From: Cycas panzhihuaensis
Lineage: Eukaryota > Cycadophyta
NCBI GenBank assembly: GCA_023213395.1
Contig: CM041465.1
Span: forward strand, 51,219,741 to 51,283,740
Length of the DNA stretch: 64,000 nucleotides
Direction of reading: 5' to 3'
Position 1 is the first letter of the stretch, and each line of letters opens with the position of its first letter. The notes under the pieces are model-generated. The model had not been told where the DNA came from. It saw only the letters and a list, made by a program, of their open reading frames with translations, and searched no databases. Below, one piece after another: positions 9,447 through 19,860 of this stretch. The position numbers and the translations under genes are program-made.

Positions 9447-10059
9447 GATTCCAAAAACAAAATAATAGGTTGTGTATATTCAAGACTAATCCTAAACAAC
9501 ATATTTGGAATTGTGTAAAAATCTAGGAACAAGATCAAAGCCCGAACTGGGAATGGGTACATTAGTTACCCATATCCTTATTGGGTACTAGCTTGATCTG
9601 GTACCTAGATGGGGAAAGGTAGAGCAAAGAACATTGGGAATAGGACATAATAGCAAGTAATTTTGTACAAACCTTTTCCTTTTACAGTCCAAATAAGTTA
9701 ACTCAGAGAATTTTGTTGGCTATGAAAGAAAAATTTGAAAATCCTATAAAGGACTATCATCAAATAGACAAAGATGAAAAAGAATAGGAGTCAAAAATTA
9801 GTCCATTATTGGAAGAAAAAGGTGAGGGACAATTAAAGGCCTTTAACCCATCCTAGTCCAAATTGGAATATGGACAATGGGAAATCAATCAATCCCCAAC
9901 CTATGAATTCTAGCTTGATGAGAAGGCAATACAAGGGAAGGATCTCCAATTAAAAAGATTAACACTAGAACTAAGGCATAACCCAAACTGGTTCCCATAA
10001 GCAACTATTGCGACCAAGAAACAATTGAGCAAGCATTGACTCTTTTTATGGAATATAAG
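9447..10059 (+). other. Decayed linker between the gag-like module and RT of A
   Basis: Short coding-like fragments with several stops. A stretch ending in KRLTLELRHNPNW precedes RT, matching by position the segment of gypsy C that ends IWIGDYWGDQ. No domain is recognised. Confidence 0.4.
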
Positions 10060-10925
10060 GATGTTTTTGCATGGTCCTAGAAGGACCTGAAAGGGATTTC
10101 CCCCAAAGCTTGGAGAACATAAAATTAAGTTGTTGGAAAACACAAAGCCAGTTAGGAAGAGGCCATATAGAATGAACCCGAAGTACAAGGAGCAAGTAAA
10201 AAATGCATTAGACAAACTATTGGCATCAGGATACATCTTTGAAGTAGAGAATGGTGAATGGGTCAGCCCAGTAGTGGTAGTACCCAAGAAAAATGGGAAA
10301 TTGAGAGTCTGTGTGGATTACAGGGCCCTGAATAAAGCCACTAAATGAGACTCTTTTCCTATTCCATTCACAGAGGATGTACCGGAAAAGGCAGTCGGGC
10401 ATGAAGTCTTCTCATTCATAGATGGGTTCAATGACTATAATCATGTCAGAATAGCCCTCAAAGATCAATTGAAGACCACTTTTGTGATGGAATGGGGCAC
10501 ATATGCCTATCGGGTGATGCCATTTGGGCTCACGAACGCACCTGCCACTTTTTAAAGGGGTATTCTAAATATCTTTAGAAAAGTGATAGGAAAAACCATT
10601 GATGTTTTCCTAGATGACTGGACATTGTATAACTTGCTAAAAAAACATTTGAGCAACTTACATTAATGCTGGAAATTTGCAGGAAAAACAAACTTTGTCT
10701 AAATCCAAAGAAGTGTACCTTCATATTACCATTTGGTTTGTTGCTCAGGCACATTGTGATGAAGGAAGGATTGCTAACGGATCCAGCGAAGGTAGCAGTC
10801 ATTCTAAATTTTCTAGTACCATAGAATACAAAGAACTTAAAGGATTTCTAGGGATGACGAGATACTATTGCAAGTTTATTTGCGAGTATGCCCAAATTGC
10901 TCACCCCTTAGAAGCTTTATTGTAA
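10060..10925 (+). pseudogene. pol: Reverse transcriptase of gypsy A
   Basis: The first part is open at 10130-10348: RPYRMNPKYKEQV, SPVVVVPKKNGKLRVCVDYR. After an in-frame stop it continues with FSFIDGFNDYNHVRIA, VMPFGLTNAPATF and the active site VFLDDWTLY (about 10600-10625), with both aspartates present. Beyond about 10660 a frameshift occurs, and the thumb with KGFLGMTRYYCKFI is at 10830-10890. The same block in gypsy C (49639-50652) is uninterrupted, which gives the expected length of about 330 residues. This copy has a stop and frameshifts. Confidence 0.88.
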
Positions 10926-10929
10926 AAGA

Positions 10930-11400
10930 TAGTGGTCTAGGAATGGACATTGAAACAATAATTGGCATTTGATCTATTAAAAAAGAAATTAGCAAAAGCC
11001 CCTGTTTTGAGATTTCCTAATTGGCAAAAATGATTTCACATCCATGGGGATGCCTCGTTGCATGCCATTGGCTATGTCTTGGCTTAGCCAATAGATGAGA
11101 AACTAGACCTTCCTATTTATTTTGCAAGTAGGAAGTTGACCTCCGTTGAACGGAACTATTCAGTCATGGAGAGAGAAGGACTGGGCATGGTATATGCCTT
11201 GCAAAAGTTCAGACACTATCTATTGGCTAATCCCTTTGTTTTCTTTTTTTTGTTGACCACCAGGCTTTGCAACACTTAATCAATGAGCCAATTCTCCAGG
11301 GAAGAATTAGTTGTTGGCTTATGCTCTTCTAAGAATTCATGTTCAAAATTGTGGTGAAGAAAGGAGAAAAACATGTTGTACCAAATTAGCTGTCAAAAAT
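10930..11400 (+). pseudogene. pol: RNase H of gypsy A
   Basis: Segments seen are APVLRFPNWQK, HIHGDASLHAIGYVL (first catalytic Asp), LPIYFASRKLTSVERNYS, the EREGLGMVYALQKFRHYLL helix with the catalytic Glu, and a frameshifted stretch after 11240 where the third acidic motif should be. The homologous block in gypsy C has FVDHQALMYL. No additional RNase H-like domain separates it from integrase. Confidence 0.8.
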
Positions 11401-11589
11401 TGAAGATGGAGAAGAAGCAACAGGGGTAGCAGATGATTTTCCAAATCATAAGCTCTTTGTGGCCGAAGCCATCCCTTCCTAGTATGAAGGAATCATTGAA
11501 TACTTGACAACATGAAAAACACTGAGAGGAATGGACAAAGCAAAAAGAAAATGTTTTATTAAGAAGGTTTTTCCTTTTCAACTGGTACA

Positions 11590-12725
11590 CGTGATGCTCC
11601 ACAAGCTAGGACTATATGAAGTACTGAGAAGATGTGTTCGGGAGCACGAGGTGCAGGTTATACTTTGAGAAGCTCATGAAGGTGCAACATCTGCTTAGCA
11701 TGGAAGTGAAGTAACAGCAAGGAAGGTATTGTTGGTTGGCTTAGAGTGGCCAACACTATTTGAAGATGCAGAGAAATGGGTTAAAGGCTATGATGTTTGT
11801 CAACGAACAGGTAAGCCTTCCAAATCAAATTACTTACCATTGCACCCAATCATAGCCAAAGCTCCATTTAAAAAATAGGGGCTAGATTTTGTAGGTTCAA
11901 TCAGTCCACCTACCAAAAGGACATATGCTCGATATATCCTAGTAGCCATAGACTTTGTGATTAAGTGGACGCAAAGCCCATGAGGTAGTTTGACACTAAA
12001 AGTACTGCCAAATTTCTGTATGAAGGTATTATAGTGCATTTCAGATGCCCTTTGGAACTAGTATCTAACCAAGGCAATAGTTTTTTGAATAAAGCTGTCA
12101 AGCATTTGACGTCAAAATTTTTAATTCAACACGGTAAGTCATCACCTTAGTATCCTAGGACCAGTGGACATGTTGAAAACACCAATAAAATCTTAAAAAT
12201 TGCCTTGATGAAGATTTGTGGCATAGAACGGATAGACTAGGCAGACAAGCTTCATTCAGTTCTGTAGGCAAACAGAATGACAAGGAAGCAACCCCATAAA
12301 CACACTCCTTTCCAACTAGTATATGGATTGGAAGCAATAGTTCTGTTAGAATTTTAGGTGGAAAGCATTCAAGTAGCCCAGTACATATGGCTTGGAGAAG
12401 ATGAATCTTACAATCAACGTCTGATCCAATTGCTAAAATTGGATGAGGAACAGGCAAGAGCTATGTGGGAACTACAGGTGGAAAAAACCAAAAGGAAAGC
12501 TTGGCACAATCGACATTTGAAGGCCCTCCAGTACTAAAAGAATGACTTGGTCTTGTTGTATGATAGTAAATTTAAGATCAAACTAGGTAAAATGAAATTT
12601 AGATGGCTTGGTCCATATAGAGTCAATCAAATTTATGAAAATTAAGCAATCAGGTTGGAGCAATTGCATGGTAAGATGTTGATAAAACTTGTCAATGATA
12701 GTAGGTTAAAATTGTATAGATATTA
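11590..12725 (+). pseudogene. pol: Integrase of gypsy A
   Basis: The zinc domain shows EAHEGATSAxHGSE, then GYDVCQRTGKP (about 11785-11815). The first catalytic Asp is in LDFVGSI (about 11885), followed by VAIDFVIKW. The second Asp region (about 12060) and the Glu region (about 12170) are scrambled by frameshifts; the corresponding residues in C lie in VSDQGVYF and NGQVESSN. The end (about 12600) has the RWLGPYRVNQIYE motif of the integrase C-terminal module. An A-rich run at 12724-12737 follows. Confidence 0.8.
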
Positions 12726-12737
12726 AAAAAAAAAAAG

Positions 12738-13109
12738 CATACAACCCAAAGGGGAGCAGTGATTGTCAAATCATGGTCATGATACAGGGGTCATGTCACC
12801 AAGTGGTTGCATTATTATTTGAGATGGCCGCGATTAAATCATAAAGGCGGTGGAAAATGTGCCATCATGGATATAATGGGATTTATGTACCATATTCATG
12901 AATTAACAACATAATTGGCAGAAATCTACAACACAAATAAGTAGTGATTACGAGAACCTTCTCAATTTCTTTTTAAATATACTAGTCAACATCGACAGTT
13001 TGTGGTTCAGAACAAAAGACTTGACATGGGAGCAGAGCAAAAATCTGTGCAATGGTAGAGATTTAAGATATTGAGAAGAATATTGTTTTTAGAGAAAATG
13101 ACGATATGA
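12738..13109 (+). other. Spacer between integrase and 3' reading frame of A
   Basis: About 370 bp with no coding signal. Spacers of about 730-750 bp lie at the same place in gypsies C and D. It could carry a splice acceptor or internal promoter for the downstream frame, but no such signal is certain. Confidence 0.5.
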
Positions 13110-14780
13110 GAATTCAAGCCAAATGGCTCAAAATGAAATCCACGGATAAATGAAAGAAAATAATGGTCAAAGTAGGATTCGACAAATAAGTTCTCATTGG
13201 TAGGTTTCCAATATTTCCAAAGTTTTTATCTTTGATCACCATTATTCTATCCATGGAACTTAGAATATTAGATATATCAATGGATAGCATTATGCCATTG
13301 ACTAACCTACCTAACAAAGGAGAGGAAATATCTAGAGATAAGCAAATTTCTAGGGAGTTAGTCACAAAGCAGATCAAGACAAATGAACAAGATATGTGAA
13401 GTTTGGGAATTTGTATCACTGGGATATAGTCGAAAGAAAAAAGGTGGATAGCCCATTTTATTTCTACTAGAGTAATCTTAAACTAGAAAAATCTAGATGT
13501 GCCGACAAATTTAAGAAGCATGATAAACCCTGCGGTAAAAGGAACTTAGTTTAACTGGGCAGAATTTATGGCCCAACGGCTTCTTGAGAGATTAGAGATA
13601 GTCTGGGAAACTACTAAGTCAGTGACATTCTATCAGGTCACACTACTTCAAGGTTTATTGTTTGCCTAATGTCCTAAATTACAGTTGCCGATTCTGGAAG
13701 AAGGTCAGGCACCACTCACCCGCTGGACTGAAGCATTTAACAAAGGAAACGTTCAAAATCCGGCATGGTTAGAAGCACAGGGTAAGGTAGAAAAGTGGCT
13801 CCTTGGTCATTATCACGTAGCTAGTCCAATAGTAGGCAAGAATGTAATAGAGGAAGTGGAATTACGAGAAAAGGAGACCTTGCAAGAGAAAAGAGAAAGA
13901 CAAGAAGCAGAATATAAAGATGAAGAGAAGAGAGAGCATATTAGATTAGGAAAAAGAAAAGTGAATGAAGAAAGTGTAGCACCTGTGCAAGGAGAACTTG
14001 GAAGCCACCCTGAGCCCCTAATTTTAGAACCAGTTGAAAGTGAAATGGAAAGGCAGAAGCAGAGAAAACTAGCTCAAGAAAAATGACACCAGGAGATCAT
14101 TGACCAACTTAGGAACCATCCAGCTAAAGTAGAATATTTAGTGGATAAGGGAATTTTGGAGGATGGATTAAACCCAATGGAGTGTGACCCACAGGATATC
14201 ATATAGTGGAAGACCTCATTTCTAGCACAGGTCACATGTCAATTAGTAGCAAAGTTGGAAAGTAGAACCAAGAGGCCACCACCAGACATACAGTGCATAG
14301 TTCAACTGGAGCAACAACTTCATGAAACAGAATCAAAATTACAATCCTTCAAAGAATTTATATTGCAATGGGTAGATGATATAAATGAAGTCATAGAGCA
14401 ATTAGATAAATTCAAGGAGAATTTTGATCAACATATTCCAAAGGATTTCTAGCCAGTATTCCATAGACTCATAGCCTGTGTCTTGAAGATTGATGAAAAC
14501 TCAAGACGATGCATGGAACTTTGGTAGCAAATGAGAGCATACTGTGCCAAAGTACAGAGTGTTAGAAAGCTGAACCAAGAATTTACTCAAGAAATTGCCC
14601 AATTACATTAAGGAGAATTACCAATCCTACCCCAATTAGATGCATTGCATGATGTAGGATTGTTATGTGACTTTTTGAAATATAAGGGCTTAAACATTCC
14701 ACCACAAGTAATGTGGCTTGATCTTGATTATATTAGGTGCAAAAGAGCAAAACTCAAGGAAGAACAACAAAAGGCATGAT
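13110..14780 (+). pseudogene. Post-integrase reading frame of gypsy A
   Basis: This is a sense-strand coding region downstream of integrase, of unknown function. Recognisable blocks shared with D are a helix ending LDISMDSIMPLTNLP (about 13265-13310; D has IFIDLIERITKLP), then FNWAEFMAQRLLERLEIVWE (about 13552-13610), then TFYQVTLLQGLLFA (about 13625-13670; D has TFKHPSLLLGILFA). The 3' half is charged and helical: a long E/K/R-rich stretch (13850-14086) and a likely coiled coil (14290-14440, QLEQQLHETESKLQSF). No signal peptide, membrane segment or Env motif is visible. Several stops interrupt it, and open parts lie at 13685-14086 and 14255-14452. Confidence 0.6.
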
Positions 14781-14829
14781 AGAGATGAGTTCAGAGAAAA
14801 TTTTCAAAACTTAGGAGGCTGGAAGACTG

Positions 14830-15470
14830 GAAAATTTTGAAATTTTTTTAAGACGAGTGAGGTCACTTGTTAAATCTACTGCAGGAGAGATGTGTGTAGG
14901 AGTAAAATGCACACAACTTCAAAGAATGGATTGCAACTTTGACAAAATCAGGTTGTACTAGGTGTGACTAGGTATGACCAGAAGTTGAGTAAGGTCGCAC
15001 CAAGTACAACCAGGTACAACCAAAAGCAGAGTAAGGTTGTATTAAGTGCGACCAGCTACGACCAAAGGTGCGACCAAGTGTGACCAGGTACGATCAATTG
15101 CGACCAAAGGTGTGACCAAGTCACAATTGAGCGCCCAAAATACGATCGGAACTGTAATTAAACGATGGAAGTTAACCATTAATGATATGATTAGTTATGT
15201 AATAGTTGACAGTTATGTAAAATGTAACTAAACGGCTTAAGTTAAATAGTTGTATGATGTATCAAGTGTGTGTGTAGATCGTAGGAATCCTTGGGCCTTC
15301 TTGATACTATTTGTACCGCAGGCTTTTCCATTGTGTACTGCTCTAGCCTGCGTTTGGTTGTGAGAGGACCCGACGCAGGGCCTTTACATGAATAAAGTTT
15401 TGGTTTACATGCTCAATTATGTGCACTTTGCATTGCTTTATTTTTGTTGATAGTTAGATGTGAGATAATT
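14830..15470 (+). repeat. Probable 3' LTR region of gypsy A
   Basis: A non-coding tail that follows the last coding block and ends where copia E begins. It contains tandem GACCA-type repeats (14953-15125), an AATAAAG polyadenylation-like signal (about 15391) and GT-rich sequence. No partner LTR is in the window, so exact ends cannot be set. Confidence 0.45.
14953..15125 (+). repeat. Degenerate GACCAGGTACGACCA tandem repeat
   Basis: At least six imperfect copies of a unit like GTGCGACCAGGTACGACCA, with C/T and G/A variants. It lies in the 3' region of gypsy A. A similar core, AAGTRCAACTAGGTACAA, is repeated in the leader of copia L at 62705-62850. Confidence 0.7.
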
Positions 15471-15990
15471 GTAGCACACACCTCCTCTTTAAGATTGCTA
15501 TTAACAAAGGCACTCTTCATGTCTATTTGATATATGGGCCATCTGCATTATGTAGCTAAGGCCAATATTAGTCTAATAGTATTCATGTTTATAATTGGTG
15601 TAAAGGTTTTATCATAATCTATGCCTTCCTTTTGTTTAAATCCTTTAGTAACTAGTCAAGCCATGTGACACTCGATTGAACCATCAGATCGGAATTTGGT
15701 TTTATAAATCCACTTGCAGCTAATTGTCTGTTTTCCCTTAGATAATTCTACCAAATCTCAAGTTCCATTCATTTCAATAGAATGGATTTCATCATCCATG
15801 GTAGCATTCCGCTTTTTATCTCTACGTGCCTCCTCAAAAGTGAAAGGCTCGTCAACAAAAAACACTTCAACCATAAGTGCATAATTAACAAATTGTTGTC
15901 TCATTTTTTATGAACGTTTTCCTTCAATTATTTGTGCATCCTGTATGGTTTGAGTGCACCATTTCGGTAGTATCTTCATCGTTGTAGTTG
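15471..15990 (-). pseudogene. pol: Reverse transcriptase fragment of copia E
   Basis: This is the N-terminal third of copia reverse transcriptase. Visible blocks are [36 protein letters not shown] and the QIDMKSAFVNSNLKEEV segment, which ends exactly at the truncation. The catalytic YVDD part is missing. Stops replace residues at about 15655 and 15520. Confidence 0.85.
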
Positions 15991-16009
15991 TGACTTCAAT
16001 GCCCTAAGC

Positions 16010-16330
16010 CTACAAAGGTTGCTCAATGTCAGAAACACTGGCAAGATAAAGAGGAGTTGATGAAGTAGATGGAGCGGATGTGGATGAAGAAGGTACAAAT
16101 GCAGAAGATGTACATGGTGTTGATGATTGAGAGGGAAGGAAGTCCTCAACAATCAATTTTCCTTTATCAAGAGGAATATGGATGGATGTTGGGTCCATTT
16201 CTTCATTATCTTTAACAAAGATTATGTCTCTAGTTATATACATTTTCCTCCCAATGGGATCATAAACTCTGTATGCTTTGCTTCCAACTACATAACCAAT
16301 GAAGATGCATTTTAGACTTTTGTTATCTAA
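16010..16330 (-). pseudogene. pol: Integrase-RT linker of copia E
   Basis: An open stretch rich in serine and threonine (SSSTSAPSTSS) preceded by MYITRDIIFVKDN, which is the junction after integrase in this family. The equivalent linkers are at 24560-24760 in H and 43180-43400 in H2. Confidence 0.7.
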
Positions 16331-17083
16331 TTTTTGCCTTCATTGATGGGGAACATGTATGTATGTTGTGCACCCAAAGGTGCATAAGTGGTTGATAATT
16401 TTCTTCCTGCCAGTCCAAGCCTCCTCTGGTGTCATATTCCAGACTGTTGTTATGGAGCTTATATTGGTGACATAAGCAATTGTATAAAGTGCTTCTACCT
16501 AATAGGTTAATGGGAGCTCTTTAGCATGCATCATAACTTTAGCTTTGCTGGCCAAAGTCCTGTTCATCCTCTCGGCTACTCCATTTTGTTGCAATGTGTA
16601 TGGAACAATGAGTTACCTTTTGATGCCATGATCAATACAGAACTGGTTGAATTCTTTTGAAGTGAATTCACTTCCATTATCAGAACACAACATTTTGATT
16701 TGCATGTCTGATTCCTTCTCTACTGCAAGTTTGAATTCTTTGAATTTTGTCAATGCTTCAGATTTGTGTTTAATGCAATATACCCAAACTTTACGAGAGA
16801 AATCATCAATGAAAGTGATGTAGTAGAATGCTCCTCCAAAAGATTGTGTGGACATGGGTACACAAACATCAGTATGAACCAATTGCAACAATTGTGAAGC
16901 CCGCCATGGTTTACCTTTCTGAAAAGGCTCTCTATGTTGTTTCCTCACAATACATGCCTCACAGAGGCACTTACCTGCTAAAATTTTAGGTAAGCCAAAT
17001 ACTATATTTTTGCAGAACATCAATTTGATGCTTTCTACGTTCAAATGGCCTAGTCTATTGTGCCATAGTTTCTCCTTAGTCAA
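16331..17083 (-). pseudogene. pol: Integrase of copia E
   Basis: The pre-integrase zinc domain reads LWHNRLGHLNVESI ... CEACIVRKQHR (16935-17070), with both His and both Cys present. The core has the first Asp in LVHTDVCVP (about 16870), then YYITFIDDFSRKVWVY, and the second Asp in CSDNGSEFTS (about 16670). After a stop at about 16613 the Glu-containing helix AERMNRTLAS lies at 16545-16585. The first 157 residues are open, so this is one of the better preserved integrases here. Confidence 0.88.
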
Positions 17084-17086
17084 AGA

Positions 17087-17490
17087 CTAAGTGATATAGC
17101 CTTGAGAAGTGTCAAGTGTTGCTTGAGATGCATCTAGTTTGTACAGTCCATCATCTTCATGACCAATGGAAGTCACTTGATCATATTTATCACTAATTGT
17201 GCATTTTTTATTTTTAAGCAATGCGCTCATCTGTTGCTCATCAAGTTGGCTAATAGATAGCAATTTTTCGGGCATTGAAGGCACCGAGAATGCATCATCA
17301 ATGGAAATGTATGAGTAAGGTCTTCTGAAGTGTGGAAGAAAGTAATTTTTCCAACACCAGATATCTGTATATTTGGATTGTTAGCAAAGATAACAACTTG
17401 TCCCTTATTCGCACCAATTTTATACAACAAATCAATATCTCCAATTATATGATAGAATACTCTTGTAACTAAAGAATTGATTTGGAACTC
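17087..17490 (-). pseudogene. pol: Protease region of copia E, N-terminus lost
   Basis: Segments GQVVIFANNPNIQISGVGKI (about 17340-17410), LLSISQLDEQQMSALLKN (about 17215-17270) and DKYDQVTSIGHEDDGLYKLDA match the protease to pre-integrase region of H and H2. The catalytic Asp-Ser-Gly that should lie just upstream is missing or altered, because the frame meets the gag-deletion junction at about 17490. Confidence 0.75.
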
Positions 17491-18547
17491 GAAGTTGTTG
17501 CCACTTAAGTTCCACTTGCAAGTAGACCAATAGTCATAATCTTACAAAGAAGATCCAACAAATGAAGAATGCAATAAAAGTGGAGGGCTAGGCTTGTGGA
17601 GTGGTCTAATCCTGATCTGTAAATAGATCCAATAGTTGGCCAAGATCAATCTTAGTACAGGCAATGTAGGGTTGATCTGCATGACCACACCGTACTTTCC
17701 TTAGAGTTCACAACTCTAATAACACCCTTTTCAAACCTTCTTTCTCATAAGTTTTAAGTCTTAATTGTTGTGCATTGATTGTAAAGTTGGTTGGTCCCCT
17801 AGAGAATGCACCAATCTTGAGACTAGAGGCAAGGTTTGAACCCTTTTTGAGCCTTCCCACTTAATATTTTAATCAATTTAAAGGTTTAAATGATTTGTTG
17901 TGGGTTGAAAAGTCTGTTTTGAACTTGAGATGCTTGCTTAATGCTAAAATGATGCTTGCTTGAAACTTGAAAAAATGCTTGCAAAGTAGCTGCTTTTGTA
18001 CATGAAAAACGCCTTCAAATATGAAGAAAAAATAGCTTGCCTTATACTTGAAAAACACCTTCAAGGATTTAATGAAAAATGGCTTGCCTAGTAGTGCTTT
18101 GAAAATATTCCTTCCTTAATGCTTATCAAATAAGGATTTTACAAGATTTTAATCACTTTGTGCAAAGTTAAACACACACCAAAAAGACGTTAGGACTTTA
18201 AAATAGTCCTAACACACACTAAAACATCGATTTTTTATTGTGTTGTAGTGTTTTTGAGCCTAATTTAATGATCAAAAACTAAGTAGGGCACCACATAGGA
18301 AGTCTAAAGTCATATACAAATGTGATTTTTTCACTAATTGTACTACAAATGACTTAAAAAAAGATTTTTTGATTGATAAATACACTTGCAATTTTTTTAA
18401 GTGTTTATCAAAGTCAAAAAAGAAAAAAAGAAAATAAAGTGTTTTTGTTAAGAAATGATAAGATGAATAATAAAAAACACTTTAAAAACGAAACTTCAGA
18501 AAATAAAGTTTATGTAAATAGGAATATTCTCTAAAAATATGCTGAAT

Positions 18548-18568
18548 GTTATAACCTAAGGTTATAAC
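18548..18568. repeat. Hairpin GTTATAACCT-A-AGGTTATAAC
   Basis: Perfect 10-bp inverted repeat with a one-base centre in the leader of copia E. No function is evident. Confidence 0.7.
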
Positions 18569-18775
18569 ATAGATGTTAAAAATTGAAATTTTTCATGATG
18601 AACAAAATTGTGGTGGCAGTGATGACAACACAAAGGAGATAAAACCAATCGAAATGATCAAATCATTTGATGAAATCTCAAGAGGATGGCTGAAAAAGAG
18701 TCTTTAGCTGAGAAATACAGTGTTTGGGCTCTGTTTGAGAGATTTTGGTGGAGATTTGAGTGAGTACAATCCGAT

Positions 18776-19066
18776 TTAGTCTTTAGAAGGTCGCATGACC
18801 ATAGGGATGAAGAGCAAATAGCCACCTACTAAACGAGAGCCATTCACCTTAATTTCTGTTGCATGACATCTAAGGAGGGCCCAACACTCATCTGGTTGTA
18901 GACAGGATGAGTCTTCTTTAATGAATAGGGTTTTCCTTGAAGAAAGGACACCCAATAGAGGTTTAACTCTATAAAACCAGTGTAAATCAAAAAATCCAGT
19001 GCCTAACTTTAGTTTGGATAGCAAATCGTGCTTCAAATAGTGTGCGGGGGGAATATTCTTTACCAA
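18776..19066 (-). CDS. Unrecognised 96-codon open frame in the leader of E
   Basis: An open frame starting MVKNIPPAHYLKHDLL and ending MRPSKD. It contains an even mix of hydrophobic and charged residues, with no repeat or low complexity, and a C-terminal hydrophobic stretch (GGYLLFIPMV). I do not recognise it. It lies in the untranslated leader of a copia element, so it may be chance, or a captured gene fragment. There are no homologous open frames in the leaders of H or H2. Confidence 0.2.
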   Translation of the reverse strand: MVKNIPPAHYLKHDLLSKLKLGTGFFDLHWFYRVKPLLGVLSSRKTLFIKEDSSCLQPDECWALLRCHATEIKVNGSRLVGGYLLFIPMVMRPSKD

Positions 19067-19249
19067 TAAACAAGAACACTTGCAATAATAAATTTAGAGA
19101 TGCAAGTGTTAATAACCTCAAAAACAAAAAATGTTAGTCTTAAACCTCTAAGATATGAAATCTAAGATGAAAAATAGAATAAAACTACACCGAAAACTAT
19201 CGTAGATCGCCTTCAGAGTGCACTTGCAAGGGTTTTGGTGAAGAATATT

Positions 19250-19678
19250 CCAAAGCAAAATTGTTTACCATTAAATATATTGAGCTAATGATGGCCTTTT
19301 TACCTCCTGTTAAAGAAATAAACAATTAGTTAATAGCTTTGGGCAAACCTGCATCTGATGAAGACCTTGCTACTAGCACAATTCATACTTTACCAAGGGA
19401 GTACAATGGCTTCATCTCCTCCATCATAAGAGGAGGCACTTTGGGCACTTTGACATTTAACCAATTGGAAAGTCTCTTACTATGGGGGAAGCAAATCTAC
19501 TCTCAACAACTTCAAGGGCATTTATTGCCCAAGTATAAAGGCAAACAACTGATACCTCCCAAACAGAAACTTCATAAACAATTTGGAAATCCCAATATTG
19601 GCGCTTCAAAAGCCAAAATAATTGTATGCCATTATTGTGGCAAGGGGGGCCACATTCAACTTGAATGTAAGAAAAAGC
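19250..19678 (+). pseudogene. gag: Gag fragment of copia F (left piece)
   Basis: This is the C-terminal half of copia Gag. It reads IKYIELMMAFLPPVKE, a stop, then LGKPASDEDLATSTIHTLP, EYNGFISSIIRGG, TFNQLESLLL and the zinc knuckle CHYCGKGGHIQLEC with all four metal ligands intact. The homologous block in H is 22620-23040. It is cut at 19678 by the insertion of H; the frame resumes at 26976. The 5' half of gag and the 5' LTR are missing at the junction with E. Confidence 0.85.
19674..19678. repeat. Target-site duplication of copia H, left copy
   Basis: AAAGC directly before the 5' LTR, identical to 26971-26975 after the 3' LTR. Confidence 0.95.
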
Positions 19679-19760
19679 TGTTAAACCTTATGTTTAAATG
19701 TTAAGTTAATGTACTTTTATTTTTCATGTAATATATGCACCTTTTTACTTTAAGGGTGAC

Positions 19761-19778
19761 TTATCACTTAAGTGATAA
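19761..19778. promoter_or_regulatory. 18-bp palindrome in the H-family LTR
   Basis: TTATCACTTAAGTGATAA is a perfect palindrome. It is kept in all four H-family LTRs of the window (5731-5748, 19761-19778, 26492-26509, 41384-41401), and its core TCACTTAAGTGA also occurs in the unrelated LTRs of copia G (27261-27272, 34449-34460). It is upstream of the TATA box, so a protein-binding site in the U3 promoter is plausible. Confidence 0.6.
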
Positions 19779-19860
19779 AGTGCACACCCACATTCTTTCT
19801 AGTGACACAACGTTGTCACTAAAGGGTCAAATGGACCCTCGTGCACTTTTTTGAGGATCC

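Larger units (their letters stand above)
8832..15470 (+). mobile_element. Gypsy A (non-chromovirus), main body
   Basis: This is the oldest element at the left of the window, plus strand, continuing from 2409-2549 across the B insertion. Domains in order are the protease C-terminus, a gag-like module, reverse transcriptase, RNase H, integrase, a spacer, a post-integrase reading frame and an LTR-like 3' region. Gypsy C has the same order on the other strand and D shares the 3' half. No chromodomain is seen. No second, archaeal-type RNase H is seen between RNase H and integrase, so an Athila-like position is more likely than Tat, but this is inference. Stops are frequent throughout. Confidence 0.8.
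15471..19250 (-). mobile_element. Copia E, gag-deleted and truncated at both ends
   Basis: This is a minus-strand Ty1/copia element related to H and H2. Reading leftwards it has a leader of about 1760 bp, then directly the protease, integrase and the start of reverse transcriptase, where it is cut at 15471 by the junction with gypsy A. The gag gene is absent: leader sequence that precedes gag in H2 joins protease sequence at about 17490. Neither LTR is present. Its outer leader (about 19190-19250) resembles the leader of J at 40830-40870, so only about 70 bp plus the LTR is missing there. Confidence 0.8.
17491..19250 (-). other. 5' leader of copia E
   Basis: This is the untranslated leader, minus strand. 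Its inner 380 bp (17491-17870) is conserved with 21872-22258 (H) and 45700-46085 (H2): blocks around GGTGCATTC, GGGGACCAACCAA, GGGTGTTATT and TGTTGGATCTTCTT recur in the same order. The remainder is AT-rich with runs of short exact words. A 21-bp hairpin sits at 18548-18568. Confidence 0.65.

Noticed and set aside
9910-10287. 125-codon minus frame opposite RT of gypsy A
   Set aside because: Antisense shadow of a well-supported RT region.
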